Source: Mycobacterium sp. Aquia_216 (lineage in GTDB: Bacteria > Actinomycetota > Actinomycetes > Mycobacteriales > Mycobacteriaceae). From it: a stretch of 64,000 nucleotides of DNA. The translations under genes were made by a program, and so were the position numbers. Positions 20,567-30,700 of the stretch are shown here, in pieces (position 1 is the stretch's first letter; each line of letters starts with the position of its first letter). The stretch is taken from contig NZ_CP113529.1 in the NCBI RefSeq assembly GCF_026723865.1, positions 4,588,001-4,652,000 of the forward strand, given 5' to 3'. Under the pieces are notes generated by a model. The model did not search any database. It saw only the letters and a program-made list of their open reading frames with translations, and was not told where the DNA came from.

Positions 20567-20735
20567 GCGCGCCGCCGACCGCTTCGTCGGTGGCAGCCCA
20601 CAGGATCGGCGGATGCGTCCACGGTTCGGACATCTTGTAGGTCGCGGGGTGCGGCCCCTTGCGCGACCAGATCAGCGCCGCCAGCACGATCACCAGCAAC
20701 GCCGGGATTCCAACCAAGTACAGGTGAATCTCCAT
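20511..20735 (-). CDS. Small single-pass membrane protein (Rv2468A-like)
   Basis: The 74-aa product [20 protein letters not shown]... has one N-terminal transmembrane helix (about 5-22), a short basic WSRKGPHP turn, then a Trp/His-containing soluble tail ([19 protein letters not shown]). Codon bias is mycobacterial. It overlaps the DUF5130 start, suggesting translational coupling, and M. tuberculosis has a similar tiny gene here. A GTG three codons upstream (20744) is an alternative start. Function unknown. Confidence 0.7.
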   Translation of the reverse strand: MEIHLYLVGIPALLVIVLAALIWSRKGPHPATYKMSEPWTHPPILWAATDEAVGGAHGHHASEFSVGGGASGTW

Positions 20736-20802
20736 TGCGCTCACGACGGAAACCGTATCCCACCGAGTGATGCCGCGGCGCGCTTGGACACAAGATTGGC
20801 GG

Positions 20803-21501
20803 TCAGGCCGCGCCCTCGCCGAGGTATCGGACCCAGGACGGATCCATCTCCTTGACCGTCGACAGCAGTCGCCAGTGCTGTCCGGTCGGCGGGAGCGGCG
20901 CGCGACGCAGTGTCCAACCGAGTTCGGTGAGCAGCTTGTCGCCCTTGCGGTGGTTGCACGTCGAGCAGCAGGCGACGCAGTTCTCCCAGGAGTGGCCGCC
21001 GCCACGGCTGCGGGGCACGACGTGGTCGACGGTGTCGGCCTTCGCTCCGCAATAGGCACAGCAGAAGCGGTCGCGGTGCATCAGCGCGGCGCGGGTCATC
21101 GGGACACGGGCCCGGTACGGAACCCGGACATAGGAGCGTAGCTGGATCACCGACGGCACCGGGATCGAGCTGGTCGCCGAGTGGATGACCGGTCCGGTGG
21201 GATCGTGGTGCACCACGTCGGCCTTGCCGCAGATCACCATCACGATCGCCCGCCGCATCGGCAGCGCGGTCAGCGGCTCGTAAGTGGAATTCAGCAGCAG
21301 CACCCGGCGGCGACTCCAGATCGACGCGCTCTCGTGCCGGGTGGGTGGATGGGTGTCGGCCCCCGGGGAGGGGCGGTGCGGCCCAACCGGGGTGGGGCGG
21401 TGGGAACCAACACTGTGCAGAGACGGCGCGGTTGCGGGACCGGTTAACCCTGCCGCGGCCCCGGAACCTCGGTGGCTGCGGCGTCTCTTGCCCTGCGCCA
21501 T
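20803..21501 (-). CDS. HNH endonuclease (Rv2469c-like)
   Basis: The 232-aa protein has a basic, Pro/Ser-rich N-terminus (about 1-65), a conserved middle (RRVLLLNSTYEPLTALPMRR) and an HNH domain: FCCAYCGAK, then DTVDHVVPRSRGGG, then NCVACCSTCNHRKGD. Four zinc cysteines and the HNH triad are present. The ATG at 21501 follows GGAGGATTT, which rejects the longer open frame upstream. It is a widespread conserved actinobacterial nuclease rather than an obvious mobile element; its target is unknown. It is divergent from glbO. Confidence 0.88.
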   Translation of the reverse strand: MAQGKRRRSHRGSGAAAGLTGPATAPSLHSVGSHRPTPVGPHRPSPGADTHPPTRHESASIWSRRRVLLLNSTYEPLTALPMRRAIVMVICGKADVVHHDPTGPVIHSATSSIPVPSVIQLRSYVRVPYRARVPMTRAALMHRDRFCCAYCGAKADTVDHVVPRSRGGGHSWENCVACCSTCNHRKGDKLLTELGWTLRRAPLPPTGQHWRLLSTVKEMDPSWVRYLGEGAA

Positions 21502-21645
21502 AAATCCTCCGCGGATAGTCCACCATGATTCGCCGCCGATCGCACGCCTATTGCTGGTGCGCGCCGTGACCAGCCGGTTAACAGAAAGGAGCGGTCGGGG
21601 CCTGCCTGATGTCGCTGCACCGCGGATGCACCACAATGGGCGGTG

Positions 21646-22041
21646 ATGGAACAGGTACAACAGTCGTTCTACGACGCCGTCGGCGGTGCTGAGACATTCA
21701 AGACGATCGTCGCGCGCTTCTACGCGCAGGTCCCCGAGGACGAGATCCTGCGTGAGCTGTACCCCCTGGATGATCTGGAGGGCGCCGAAGAACGGTTGCG
21801 CATGTTCCTCGAGCAGTACTGGGGCGGCCCGCGCACGTACTCCGACCAGCGCGGGCATCCCCGGCTGCGGATGCGCCACGTTCCGTTCCGGATCACCCCG
21901 ATCGAGCGCGACGCGTGGCTGCGGTGCATGCACACCGCGGTCGCGTCGATCGACTCGCAGACTCTCGACGACGAGCACCGCCGAGAGCTGCTCAACTATT
22001 TGGAAATGGCTGCACACTCACTCGTCAATGCGCCTATTTGA
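21646..22041 (+). CDS. glbO: Truncated hemoglobin O
   Basis: The 131-aa group II truncated hemoglobin binds O2 at heme. SFYDAVGG opens helix B, and [23 protein letters not shown] contains the E/F region with the proximal His (RMRH). The sequence aligns along its length with M. tuberculosis GlbO (128 aa). I chose the ATG at 21646; a GTG immediately before it is possible. It lies 39 nt upstream of aglA. Confidence 0.95.
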   Translation: MEQVQQSFYDAVGGAETFKTIVARFYAQVPEDEILRELYPLDDLEGAEERLRMFLEQYWGGPRTYSDQRGHPRLRMRHVPFRITPIERDAWLRCMHTAVASIDSQTLDDEHRRELLNYLEMAAHSLVNAPI

Positions 22042-22080
22042 GCTCTAGCCTTTGATGCCCAGCAACTGAAACGGAGCAGC

Positions 22081-23649
22081 ATGAGCCCCGAAGCATGGTG
22101 GTCGAACGCGGTCTTTTACCAGGTCTATCCACGGTCTTTCGCCGACAGCAACGGCGACGGAGTCGGCGACATCGATGGGTTGGTGGCCCATCTGGATCAC
22201 CTCGAGCGGCTGGCGGTGGACGCGATTTGGCTCAGCCCCGTCACCGTCTCGCCGATGGCCGACCACGGCTACGACGTCGCCGATCCCCGTGATATCGACC
22301 CCCTGTTCGGCGGGATGCCCGCGGTCGAACGGCTGATCGCGGCTGCGCACGAGCGGGGCATCAAGATCACCATGGACGTGGTCCCCAACCACACCAGCTC
22401 GGCGCACCCGTGGTTTCAGGCCGCGCTGGCCGCCGGCCCGGGCACCGACGCGCGAGAGCGCTACTACTTCCGCGACGGCCAGGGTCCCGATGGGGCGCTG
22501 CCGCCGAACAACTGGACGTCGGTGTTCGGCGGGCCGGCCTGGACGCGGGTGGTGGAGCCGGACGGCAACCCCGGCCAGTACTACCTGCACCTCTTCGACA
22601 CCGAGCAACCGGACCTGAACTGGGAGAACCCCGAAGTCTTCGACGACTTCGAGAAGACGCTGCGGTTTTGGCTGGAACGCGGCGTGGACGGCTTCCGCAT
22701 CGACGTGGCGCACGGGATGGCAAAGCCACCCGGCCTGCCCGACGCGAACGAAGACGTCAAGGTGCTGAGTCACAGCGACGACGACCCTCGGTTCAATAAC
22801 CCCAGCGTCCACGACATCCACCGCAAGATCCGCAAGATCGTCGATCACTATTCCGGGGCGGTGACCATCGGCGAGGTGTGGGTGATGGACAACCTGCAGT
22901 GGGCCGAGTATCTGCGGCCCGACGAACTGCATCTGGGTTTCAACTTCCGGCTGACGAAGATCGGCTTCGACGCCGGCGAAGTCCACGACGCCATCGAGAA
23001 TTCACTCGCGGCCACCGCGATCTACGACGCGGTTCCGACCTGGACACTGTCCAACCACGATGTGGATCGCGAGGTCACCCGCTACGGCGGTGGCGAGGTC
23101 GGGTTGCGCCGGGCGCGCGCGATGGCGATGGTGATGCTCGCCCTGCCGGGCACAGTGTTCATCTACAACGGCGAGGAGCTGGGCCTGCCCGACGTGTTGG
23201 ACCTGCCCGAGGAGGTGTTGCAAGATCCGACGTGGGAGCGCTCGGGCCACACCGAGCGGGGCCGCGACAAGTGCCGGGTTCCGCTGCCGTGGTCGGGCGA
23301 GGCTCCCCCATTCGGGTTTTCCAGCTCGCCCGACACCTGGTTGCCGATACCCGCCGATTGGGCGTCGCTGACGGTCGAAAAGCAGGAGGCCGATCCCGAC
23401 TCGACATTGGCTTTTTTCCGCGCGGCGCTCAAATTGCGCAGGGAGCGCGCCGAATTCGACGGCGGCGAACTGGAATGGCTGACCGTAACGCCCGAAGCCC
23501 TGGTATTCCGGCGGGGCGCAGGCGGTCTGGTATGCGCGCTGAACTCGGGAAAGCGTCCGATAGAACTGCCCGCCGGCGAACTCATTTTGACCAGCGCACC
23601 ATTGGTCGACGGTCAACTCCCGGCCGACGCGGTGGCCTGGCTGGTCTAG
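22081..23649 (+). CDS. aglA: Alpha-glucosidase (GH13)
   Basis: The 522-aa glycoside hydrolase of the oligo-1,6-glucosidase type begins WWSNAVFYQVYPRSFADSNGDG. Catalytic residues are the nucleophile Asp in GVDGFRIDVAHG (about residue 205), the acid Glu in TIGEVWV and the stabilising Asp in LSNHDVDR. It cleaves terminal alpha-glucosidic bonds in the cytosol. It lies close behind glbO, as in M. tuberculosis (Rv2470-Rv2471), so they may share a transcript. Confidence 0.93.
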   Translation: MSPEAWWSNAVFYQVYPRSFADSNGDGVGDIDGLVAHLDHLERLAVDAIWLSPVTVSPMADHGYDVADPRDIDPLFGGMPAVERLIAAAHERGIKITMDVVPNHTSSAHPWFQAALAAGPGTDARERYYFRDGQGPDGALPPNNWTSVFGGPAWTRVVEPDGNPGQYYLHLFDTEQPDLNWENPEVFDDFEKTLRFWLERGVDGFRIDVAHGMAKPPGLPDANEDVKVLSHSDDDPRFNNPSVHDIHRKIRKIVDHYSGAVTIGEVWVMDNLQWAEYLRPDELHLGFNFRLTKIGFDAGEVHDAIENSLAATAIYDAVPTWTLSNHDVDREVTRYGGGEVGLRRARAMAMVMLALPGTVFIYNGEELGLPDVLDLPEEVLQDPTWERSGHTERGRDKCRVPLPWSGEAPPFGFSSSPDTWLPIPADWASLTVEKQEADPDSTLAFFRAALKLRRERAEFDGGELEWLTVTPEALVFRRGAGGLVCALNSGKRPIELPAGELILTSAPLVDGQLPADAVAWLV

Positions 23650-23704
23650 CTTTTCCGTCAGCAGCCGATTCGCGCCGCGGCCCGCGCTCCTCTATATGTG
23701 TTAC

Positions 23705-24742
23705 ATGGCAGCGTATGCGTGGGCAGTCGTCGGAGCCGGCCCCGCCGGAATTGCGGCGGTGGGAAGGCTTTTAGATCAAGGCATCGCGACGGAGAAGATC
23801 GCCTGGATCGATCCCGCTTTTGCGGCAGGCGATCTGGGTCAGAAGTGGCGGCCCGTGTCGAGTAACACCATCGCCGAGACCTTCCTCGGCTTTCTGAACG
23901 GCTCCAAGGCGTTTCGGTTCTCGGAGGCACCGCACCTGCCGCTGCACGATATCGATCCGTCCGACACGTGCGCCCTCGACCTGGTCGCAGATCCGTTGGT
24001 CTGGATTACTGAGCACCTGCGCGAGCAAATACACGTCTTCCAAACGACGGCGACGTCGCTCCATCTGGGTAATCGGCAATGGACCATTGCCACCGAGCAA
24101 CAAGAAATCGTCTCCGAAAATGTGATCCTCGCCGTCGGGGCGGTGCCCAAAAAGCTTGCTTACCCGGGGCTGGATGAAATTCCGGTCGAGGTCGCTCTGG
24201 ATCCCGACAAGCTCGCCCAGCAGTCGCTCGACGGCGCGACGGTGGCCGTGTTCGGCTCGTCGCACTCGTCGATGATCGTGTTGCCGAACCTGCTGCGCCA
24301 TCCCGTCGAGCGGGTGATCAATTTCTACCAAAGCCCACTGAAATATGCTGTTTATCTTGATGATTGGATTCTTTTCGACGACACCGGGCTCAAGGGCCGA
24401 GCGGCCGACTGGGCCCGGGAAAACATCGACGGCGTCTACCCGGACCGGCTGGACAGGTGCTGGGTGTCCAGCCCGGAATTCGACGACAAACTCGCGCTGT
24501 GCGATCGCGCGGTCTATACGGTCGGCTTCCAGCGCAGAAAGCTTCCCGAGACGCCCCAATGGGGTCAGCTGGATTACAACCAACAAAACGGAATCATCGC
24601 CCCCGGCCTGTTCGGCCTGGGCATTGCGTTTCCGGAATATGCGAAGGACCCCTACGGGTTCGGCCAATACCGGGTCGGGCTGAAAAAGTTTATGGATTAC
24701 CTGGATTCCGTCTTGCCGTTGTGGCTGCTGTACCGGACCTGA
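23705..24742 (+). CDS. FAD-dependent pyridine-nucleotide oxidoreductase, foreign-looking
   Basis: The 345-aa protein starts MAAYAWAVVGAGPAGIAAVG, a Rossmann FAD-binding motif (GAGPAG at about 11-16). A second dinucleotide motif, VAVFGSSHSSMIV, follows at about 180. The fold resembles flavoprotein reductases/monooxygenases, but no redox Cys pair is evident. The gene is less GC-rich than its neighbours and uses codons rare in mycobacteria, for example CTT-TTA for Leu-Leu, and AAA, TTT and ATT. It replaces Rv2472-Rv2473 of M. tuberculosis. An ATG at 23696 is an alternative start. No clear ribosome-binding site. Substrate unknown. Confidence 0.8.
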   Translation: MAAYAWAVVGAGPAGIAAVGRLLDQGIATEKIAWIDPAFAAGDLGQKWRPVSSNTIAETFLGFLNGSKAFRFSEAPHLPLHDIDPSDTCALDLVADPLVWITEHLREQIHVFQTTATSLHLGNRQWTIATEQQEIVSENVILAVGAVPKKLAYPGLDEIPVEVALDPDKLAQQSLDGATVAVFGSSHSSMIVLPNLLRHPVERVINFYQSPLKYAVYLDDWILFDDTGLKGRAADWARENIDGVYPDRLDRCWVSSPEFDDKLALCDRAVYTVGFQRRKLPETPQWGQLDYNQQNGIIAPGLFGLGIAFPEYAKDPYGFGQYRVGLKKFMDYLDSVLPLWLLYRT

Positions 24743-24750
24743 CGCACCGC

Positions 24751-25422
24751 TCAGCGCAGCACCAGCGCTGCCTCGCCGCGGCGGCGGTACACCGAACCGA
24801 ACCGGGCGTCGAGACGCAACCACGCCGGAAGCGTCCGAACCCGGATCATTTCGCTCGCGTCGATTGCATCCCTTGACTGTGGCAGGAAACCCATTGCGGT
24901 CAAAGCGAATACACAACGCATCGGCAACCCGACGCTGGTGTCGGCCGAGCTGACCCGGATCACCTCCTGGTCGAGCAGCGACACCGGCGGACCATGGGAG
25001 CTGCTGTGCTCCTTCGCAAGCCGCGCGCCTTCTTGCGCCAGGTCCAGCATCACCTGGGCCGGCACATCGTCGAGGTAGGTGAAGCCGGATTCCGGGGGCA
25101 GCGCGCTGTGCCACGACGAGTCCATCGCGAAACCCGGATCGACATAACCGGTGTCGTCCATCGCGGACAGCCCGCGCGCCAAGCCGTCCGCGGCGACCGT
25201 CACGTCGACCGGGCGCACCTTGCCCTCCACCACGCGGCTGGCCAGCACCTCGAATCCGGTTGCCATCCATGCCGTTAGCAAACCGGAAGAGCGGGCCCGC
25301 AACCGAATGACCGCGGCATCGTCAAGGCGCATCGAGTGATCGACGAATGCAGCCAGATCGGCGCGGTGGGCCTCCATCGATGCCGGGCCCAGCCACAATC
25401 CGCGATCAGCTAGCGCAGCCAC
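24751..25422 (-). CDS. Conserved hypothetical protein (Rv2474c-like)
   Basis: The 223-aa protein starts at GTG ([12 protein letters not shown]) and overlaps the upstream thioesterase stop by 13 nt. It is conserved at this place in M. tuberculosis (217 aa). I see no known motif, signal peptide or membrane helix; it looks like a soluble helical/mixed protein. It is the third gene of the gdh-thioesterase unit, so its level should follow glutamate dehydrogenase. Function unknown. Confidence 0.8.
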   Translation of the reverse strand: MAALADRGLWLGPASMEAHRADLAAFVDHSMRLDDAAVIRLRARSSGLLTAWMATGFEVLASRVVEGKVRPVDVTVAADGLARGLSAMDDTGYVDPGFAMDSSWHSALPPESGFTYLDDVPAQVMLDLAQEGARLAKEHSSSHGPPVSLLDQEVIRVSSADTSVGLPMRCVFALTAMGFLPQSRDAIDASEMIRVRTLPAWLRLDARFGSVYRRRGEAALVLR

Positions 25423-25823
25423 CGTTGCAGGTACTCCCGATGCTGGGGCGAGAGTCGCACCAGCCGCTGCTCCTCGATGTGAACAGCGGCCAACTGTGAC
25501 TCGGCGATGACGGCCGGCTTGGACTCCGGATCGGCGCTGACCGAACGTACTTCGTAGCCCAGCGTGAAGTCGACCGTCCGCAGTTGTTTGGTCCAGATGG
25601 TCACCTGCAGAGGCGAATCAACCAGCCGCAGCTGCGCCTTGTAGGTGACCCGCACGTCGGCGATCAGTAGCCCGATCTCCAAGATGTCTATCTCGAAGGC
25701 CGGTTTGAGGAAGGGAACCCGCGCCTCTTCCAGCAGCGTGACCATCGTGGCGTGATTGATGTGCTGGTACATGTCGATGTCCGACCAGCGCACCAGCACC
25801 GGCGCGACGAACCCGACGGTCAT
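25410..25823 (-). CDS. Hot-dog fold acyl-CoA thioesterase (Rv2475c-like)
   Basis: The 137-aa 4HBT-family protein has the signature [18 protein letters not shown] (about residues 11-28), with the Asp that serves as the catalytic base in this family, and [11 protein letters not shown] downstream. It should cleave acyl-CoA thioesters; chain length is not predictable. Its ATG overlaps the gdh stop by 4 nt (ATGA), indicating translational coupling. Confidence 0.88.
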   Translation of the reverse strand: MTVGFVAPVLVRWSDIDMYQHINHATMVTLLEEARVPFLKPAFEIDILEIGLLIADVRVTYKAQLRLVDSPLQVTIWTKQLRTVDFTLGYEVRSVSADPESKPAVIAESQLAAVHIEEQRLVRLSPQHREYLQRWLR

Positions 25824-28800
25824 CCCGAAGTCCCCCGCCCGCTGGTGCGGGTCATGCGGCGGATCTGGCGCGCGGCCACCGACAGCGTCGCGAGATCCTT
25901 ATCGCCGCTTTCGTAAATTTCGGTGAGCGTGCGCCGCGCCCGCTCCACCCGGGATGCGCTGATGTGCTCCCACTCCGCGATCTTCTCCTCCCCGCTTTCG
26001 TCCGGCTCCCCCGCCGCCAGCACGTCCAGGCAGAGCGACCGCAGCGAGGCATAGATGTCGTCGCGAATCGCCAAGCGCGCCAACGAATGCCAGCGGTCGT
26101 ACCGGGGCAGCGCGGATATCGCGGTGAGCAGGCCATCGGTGCCCAGCCGGTCCATCAGGGCGAAATACGTGTCGGCGACGTCGGCGGTGTCCGTCTCGGT
26201 GATGTCGGCGATGTCGATGATGTCGAGCAGGCTGAAGCGGTACAGGCCGGCCGCCACCAGGTAGGCCAGATCTTCGGGGGCACCCTCGGCGGCGAACGCC
26301 GCGGCTTCCTGTTCGACGATGGCCTTGTCGTCGCCGCGCAGCCACTCCGACATCCGGGGCGTCAGCGCTTTGACCTTGGCGGCGAACCGGTTGATCTCGG
26401 CACCAACGGCCAGCGGTTGCGGGCGGTAGTTGAGCAGCCAGCGTCCGGCCCGGTCGATCAGCCGTCGGGTATCCAGGGTCATCCGGTCCGACAGCGCGAC
26501 CGGGATGTCGGCCGCACGGATGCCCCGCCAGATCTGGTCGACGCCGAAGATGGCGTCGGTGGCGACCCAGGTGCGTACCGCGTCGATCGGCCCGACACCG
26601 ACGTCCTGGGTGACCCGGTAGGCGTAGCTGATGCCGGCGGTGTCCACCATGTCGTTGATCAACATCGTCGTGACGATTTCCCGGCGCAGCTGGTGAGTGC
26701 GGATCTCCGGGGTGAACCGCTCCCGCAACGGTGCCGGGAAATAACGGGGTAACCGGGACTTGAAGACGTCCTGCTCCGGCAGTTCGGTGGTCAGCATTTC
26801 CGCTTTGAGCAGCAGCTTGACGTGGGCCATCAGCGTGCAGAGCTCCGGAGAGGTGAGCCCGATACCGGTTTCGGTACGCCGCGCGATTTCCTTCTCCGAC
26901 GGCAGCGCTTCCAGTGCGCGGTCGACGCCGCGTTCTTCGAGGTACTTGATCTGCATCGCATGCACCGGGAGCAGGCTGGCGGCGTTGGCGCGGCTGGTGC
27001 CGATCAGGTCGTTCTGGTCCTCGTTGTCGGTGAGCACGAGTTGCGCGACCTCGTCGGTCATCGATTCCAGCAGCCGGCTGCGCTCGTCGGCGTTCACCTT
27101 GCCGGCGGTGACCAGGGAGTCGATCAGGATCTTGATGTTGACCTCGTGGTCCGAGCAGTCCACACCGGCCGAGTTGTCCATCGCGTCGGTGTTGATCCGC
27201 CCGCCCGCCAGGTCGAACTCGACGCGGCCCAAGGCCGTCACGCCGAGGTTGCCACCCTCGCCGATCACTTTGGCGCGCAACTGATTTCCGTTGACCCGCA
27301 CCGGATCGTTGGCCCTGTCGCCCACGTCGGCGTCGGACTCGGATTCGGCTTTGATGTAGGTACCGATGCCGCCGTTGAACAGCAGGTCCACCGGCGCGAG
27401 CAGAATCGCTTTGATCAGGTTCGGCGGGGCCATCTCCTCGACCTCGTCGTCGATGCCGAGGGCCAGACGCACCTGCGGGCTGACCGGGATGGCTTTCTGC
27501 TCGCGGCTGTACACCCCGCCGCCCTCGCTGATCAACGACTTGTCATAGTCCTCCCAGCTGGACCGTGGGAGCTCGAACATCCGCCGGCGTTCCGGCCACG
27601 TCGTCGCCGCGTCGGGATCGGGATCCAGGAAGATGTGCCGGTGATCGAAGGCGGCGATCAACCGGATGTGCCTGCTCAGCAGCATGCCGTTGCCGAACAC
27701 GTCGCCGCTCATGTCGCCGACACCCACCACGGTGAAGTCCTCGGTCTGGGTGTCGACACCCATCTCGCGGAAGTGTCGTTTGACGGCCTCCCACGCGCCC
27801 TTGGCGGTGATGCCCATGGCCTTGTGGTCGTAGCCGACCGATCCGCCGGACGCGAAGGCATCGCCCAGCCAGAAGCCGTAGGACTTGGCGACGTCGTTGG
27901 CGATGTCGGAGAAGGTGGCGGTGCCCTTGTCCGCGGCCACCACCAGGTAGGCGTCGTCGCCGTCGCGGCGTATCACCTGCGGTGGCGGGCTGACCTTCCC
28001 GGTGGCGTGGTCGACGTTGTCGGTGACGTCGAGCAGTCCGGAGATGAAGAGCTGATAGCAGGCGACACCTTCGGTCCGGGTCGCATCGCGATCGGCGGCG
28101 GGGTCGCCGGTGGGCAGTGGCGGCCGCTTGAGGACGAAGCCCCCCTTGGCCCCGACCGGCACGATGACGGCGTTCTTCACCGCCTGCGCCTTGACCAGGC
28201 CCAGGATCTCGGTGCGGAAGTCGTCGCGCCGGTCCGACCAGCGCAGCCCGCCGCGGGCCACCGGGCCGAACCGCAGGTGCACGCCCTCGACGCGGGGTGA
28301 GTAGATGAAGATCTCGTACTTGGGCCGCGGCATCGGCAGCTCGTCGACCAGCTGAGCATCCAGCTTGATCGCCAACACATTGCGGGCTCGGGCCGAAGCC
28401 TCGCCTGTCACGAAGTAATTGGTGCGCAAGGTGGCCTGGACCAGCGACGCGAAGGCGCGCAGGATGCGGTCGGTGTCCAGACTGACCAACGCGTCGATGT
28501 CCGAGGCGACCGCGGCGGCCGCCGTTTGCGCTTCGCGGCTGGTCGCCGATCCCGAGTTGCTGGGATCGAACAGCGCTTCAAACAGCCGCACCAACGATCG
28601 CGCGGTCGAGGGGTGCTCGGTGAGCACCGATTCGATATAGGACTGGCTGTAGGGAAAGTTGGCCTGCCGCAAGTACTTTGCGTAGGCGCGCAGCAGCACC
28701 ACCTGCTGCCAGGTCAGTCCGGCGCGCATTACCAGCTCGTTGAACCGATCGACTTCGACCCGGCCGTGCCAAATCGCGGTGACCGCGTCGGCGAAACGCT

Positions 28801-30652
28801 GTGCCATCGCGTCCCGTTCGGCCTGCGTCTGCGCCAGGTGGATGGTCGGGTGCGGTGAGATCCGGAACTGATAGATCCACACCGCCAAACCGTCCGGCCG
28901 GGTGACCGTGAACGGGCGCTCCTCGAGCACGACGACACCCATGCTCTGCAGCATCGGCAGCAGCTGGCTCAGCGAGGCGCTGCGTCCACCCAAGAACCAG
29001 GTCAGCTGAGCGTTTTCCTCGCCCCGATCCGCGAACACCAGCTTGACCGAATCGTCGGTCAGCCCGTTGATGATCGCGATGTGGTCGATGGCGTCGTCGG
29101 GAGTCAACGCCGACTTGTATGCCTCGGAGAACGCCACGGAATAGTGCTCGGCATCGGCGTGCGAGATCGCGCCGGTGGGTGCGGCGGCGACGAGCCGGTC
29201 CGACCAGGTGCGCGCGGCCTCGCTGACCAGCGCCTGGATTCGCATCCGGTTGGTTTCGGAGACGTCGACCGGACCCGCATCCTCCGGCAGCCTCACCATG
29301 AAATGCATGAGCGCCCAAGGCGATTCGCTGACTCGCGCGGTGAATTCCAATCGCGTGCCGCCGAATTCGCGAACCAGGATGTCCTCGATCTGCAACCGCA
29401 CGGCCGTGGTGTAGCGGTCGCGGGGCACATAAACCAGGCAGGAGACGAAGTAGCGCAGCCGGTCGGCACGCACGAACAACAGCGCCCGCCGTTGGGATCC
29501 CAGATCCACCACGGCTTTGGCCATCGCGAATAGCCGTTCGGCGCTGAGGGTGAACAGCTCCGAGCGCGGGACGGTCTGGATCACGTCGAGGATCAACTGA
29601 GCGGGATGGACGGGGTCGCTGTCGGCCATCGCCAGCGCGTCGCGGACCCGGCGGGAGATCGACGGGATCTCCAGGACGTCGGCGTTCATCGCGGCGACCG
29701 TGAACAGCCCGACGAAGCGGTGCTCGATCACGCCGCCCTGGACGTATTCGCGCACCCCGATGGCGTACGGATACGCCCCGTAGCGCAGATAGCTGCCGAC
29801 GGTGGCCTGGGCCAGCACCAGCAACTTGTCGTCGTCGGTCAGCCGCGGGCGGGACCCGATCCGGCTGCGCATCACGCCGAGATCGCTCGTCCCGTCGCCG
29901 GAGACCAGACCGTCATGCACCCGGCAACGCTGGTAGCCCAGCAACAGGAAATGGCCGTCACCCAGCCAGCGCAGCAACGCCGCGACATCCTCGCGGTCGG
30001 GCGCCGAATAGCGGCCGTCGATGTTGGCTTCCACATTGGCGGCCAGGTTGCTCAGGGCGGCGATGATCCCGGCCGCGTCGGCGGCCACCTGTTGGACGTC
30101 GCTGAGGACCCTGGGCAGTACCCGCTCAACCTCCGCGAGTGCCTTGGTATCGACGGATGGCACGAACTGGATGTGGATCCAGGCCTCGCCAACGTATTGC
30201 GAGGCGCCGGGCGCTTTCGGGTCGATGCTGAGCAATTCTCCGGTCGAGCTGCGATGCACCTCGAACACCGGCGTCATCAGCGCGGTGTAGGAGACGCCGA
30301 GCCGGTGCAGCAGCACCGTGACGGAGTCCATCAGCATGCCGCCGTGGTCGGTGACGACCTGCAGCGCGGGCCCGAAACCCGCGGGATCGTCGGGCGGGTA
30401 GACGGCGACGCAATTCTCGCCGGGCGGGCGGTGCCGGCCCAGCCGGTAGTGCGCGCTGAGCAGCGAGGGGGTGACGATGGCGGCCGGGATGGTCAGGTCG
30501 AGGACACCGGTTTCGATGGTTCCGGGTTCTTTGTCGTGGGGGCCCCGATAGGACTCGATGTAGGCCTTCGAAATCCAATCGGGAATGTCCGACATCTTGG
30601 TGAACGCGGTCCACGGCGTAGTTTCCTGCTTCGGTCCGGAACCGATCGTCAT
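25820..30652 (-). CDS. gdh: NAD-dependent glutamate dehydrogenase, large (180-kDa) class
   Basis: The 1610-aa enzyme converts glutamate to 2-oxoglutarate and ammonia. The long N-terminal regulatory region contains ACT-like segments. The catalytic core lies at about 690-1250 and includes [23 protein letters not shown] with the catalytic Lys region [10 protein letters not shown], followed by a C-terminal helical region. I chose the ATG at 30652 (MTIGSGPKQ), with GGGAG 9 nt upstream; it corresponds to the M. tuberculosis start (1624 aa). The product feeds the same 2-oxoglutarate pool as KorAB in this window. Confidence 0.95.
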   Translation of the reverse strand: MTIGSGPKQETTPWTAFTKMSDIPDWISKAYIESYRGPHDKEPGTIETGVLDLTIPAAIVTPSLLSAHYRLGRHRPPGENCVAVYPPDDPAGFGPALQVVTDHGGMLMDSVTVLLHRLGVSYTALMTPVFEVHRSSTGELLSIDPKAPGASQYVGEAWIHIQFVPSVDTKALAEVERVLPRVLSDVQQVAADAAGIIAALSNLAANVEANIDGRYSAPDREDVAALLRWLGDGHFLLLGYQRCRVHDGLVSGDGTSDLGVMRSRIGSRPRLTDDDKLLVLAQATVGSYLRYGAYPYAIGVREYVQGGVIEHRFVGLFTVAAMNADVLEIPSISRRVRDALAMADSDPVHPAQLILDVIQTVPRSELFTLSAERLFAMAKAVVDLGSQRRALLFVRADRLRYFVSCLVYVPRDRYTTAVRLQIEDILVREFGGTRLEFTARVSESPWALMHFMVRLPEDAGPVDVSETNRMRIQALVSEAARTWSDRLVAAAPTGAISHADAEHYSVAFSEAYKSALTPDDAIDHIAIINGLTDDSVKLVFADRGEENAQLTWFLGGRSASLSQLLPMLQSMGVVVLEERPFTVTRPDGLAVWIYQFRISPHPTIHLAQTQAERDAMAQRFADAVTAIWHGRVEVDRFNELVMRAGLTWQQVVLLRAYAKYLRQANFPYSQSYIESVLTEHPSTARSLVRLFEALFDPSNSGSATSREAQTAAAAVASDIDALVSLDTDRILRAFASLVQATLRTNYFVTGEASARARNVLAIKLDAQLVDELPMPRPKYEIFIYSPRVEGVHLRFGPVARGGLRWSDRRDDFRTEILGLVKAQAVKNAVIVPVGAKGGFVLKRPPLPTGDPAADRDATRTEGVACYQLFISGLLDVTDNVDHATGKVSPPPQVIRRDGDDAYLVVAADKGTATFSDIANDVAKSYGFWLGDAFASGGSVGYDHKAMGITAKGAWEAVKRHFREMGVDTQTEDFTVVGVGDMSGDVFGNGMLLSRHIRLIAAFDHRHIFLDPDPDAATTWPERRRMFELPRSSWEDYDKSLISEGGGVYSREQKAIPVSPQVRLALGIDDEVEEMAPPNLIKAILLAPVDLLFNGGIGTYIKAESESDADVGDRANDPVRVNGNQLRAKVIGEGGNLGVTALGRVEFDLAGGRINTDAMDNSAGVDCSDHEVNIKILIDSLVTAGKVNADERSRLLESMTDEVAQLVLTDNEDQNDLIGTSRANAASLLPVHAMQIKYLEERGVDRALEALPSEKEIARRTETGIGLTSPELCTLMAHVKLLLKAEMLTTELPEQDVFKSRLPRYFPAPLRERFTPEIRTHQLRREIVTTMLINDMVDTAGISYAYRVTQDVGVGPIDAVRTWVATDAIFGVDQIWRGIRAADIPVALSDRMTLDTRRLIDRAGRWLLNYRPQPLAVGAEINRFAAKVKALTPRMSEWLRGDDKAIVEQEAAAFAAEGAPEDLAYLVAAGLYRFSLLDIIDIADITETDTADVADTYFALMDRLGTDGLLTAISALPRYDRWHSLARLAIRDDIYASLRSLCLDVLAAGEPDESGEEKIAEWEHISASRVERARRTLTEIYESGDKDLATLSVAARQIRRMTRTSGRGTSG

Positions 30653-30700
30653 GCCGCTAGCTCCCATTCACGACTCATGCCTTCGTTGGCAGAGCTGACA

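Noticed and set aside
21502..22017. N-terminal extension of the HNH protein
   Set aside because: It would run antisense through glbO; the ATG at 21501 has a strong GGAGG site.
26822..28300. Long plus-strand frame inside gdh
   Set aside because: Antisense shadow of gdh with Val/Asp/Gly/His-rich composition typical of such frames.
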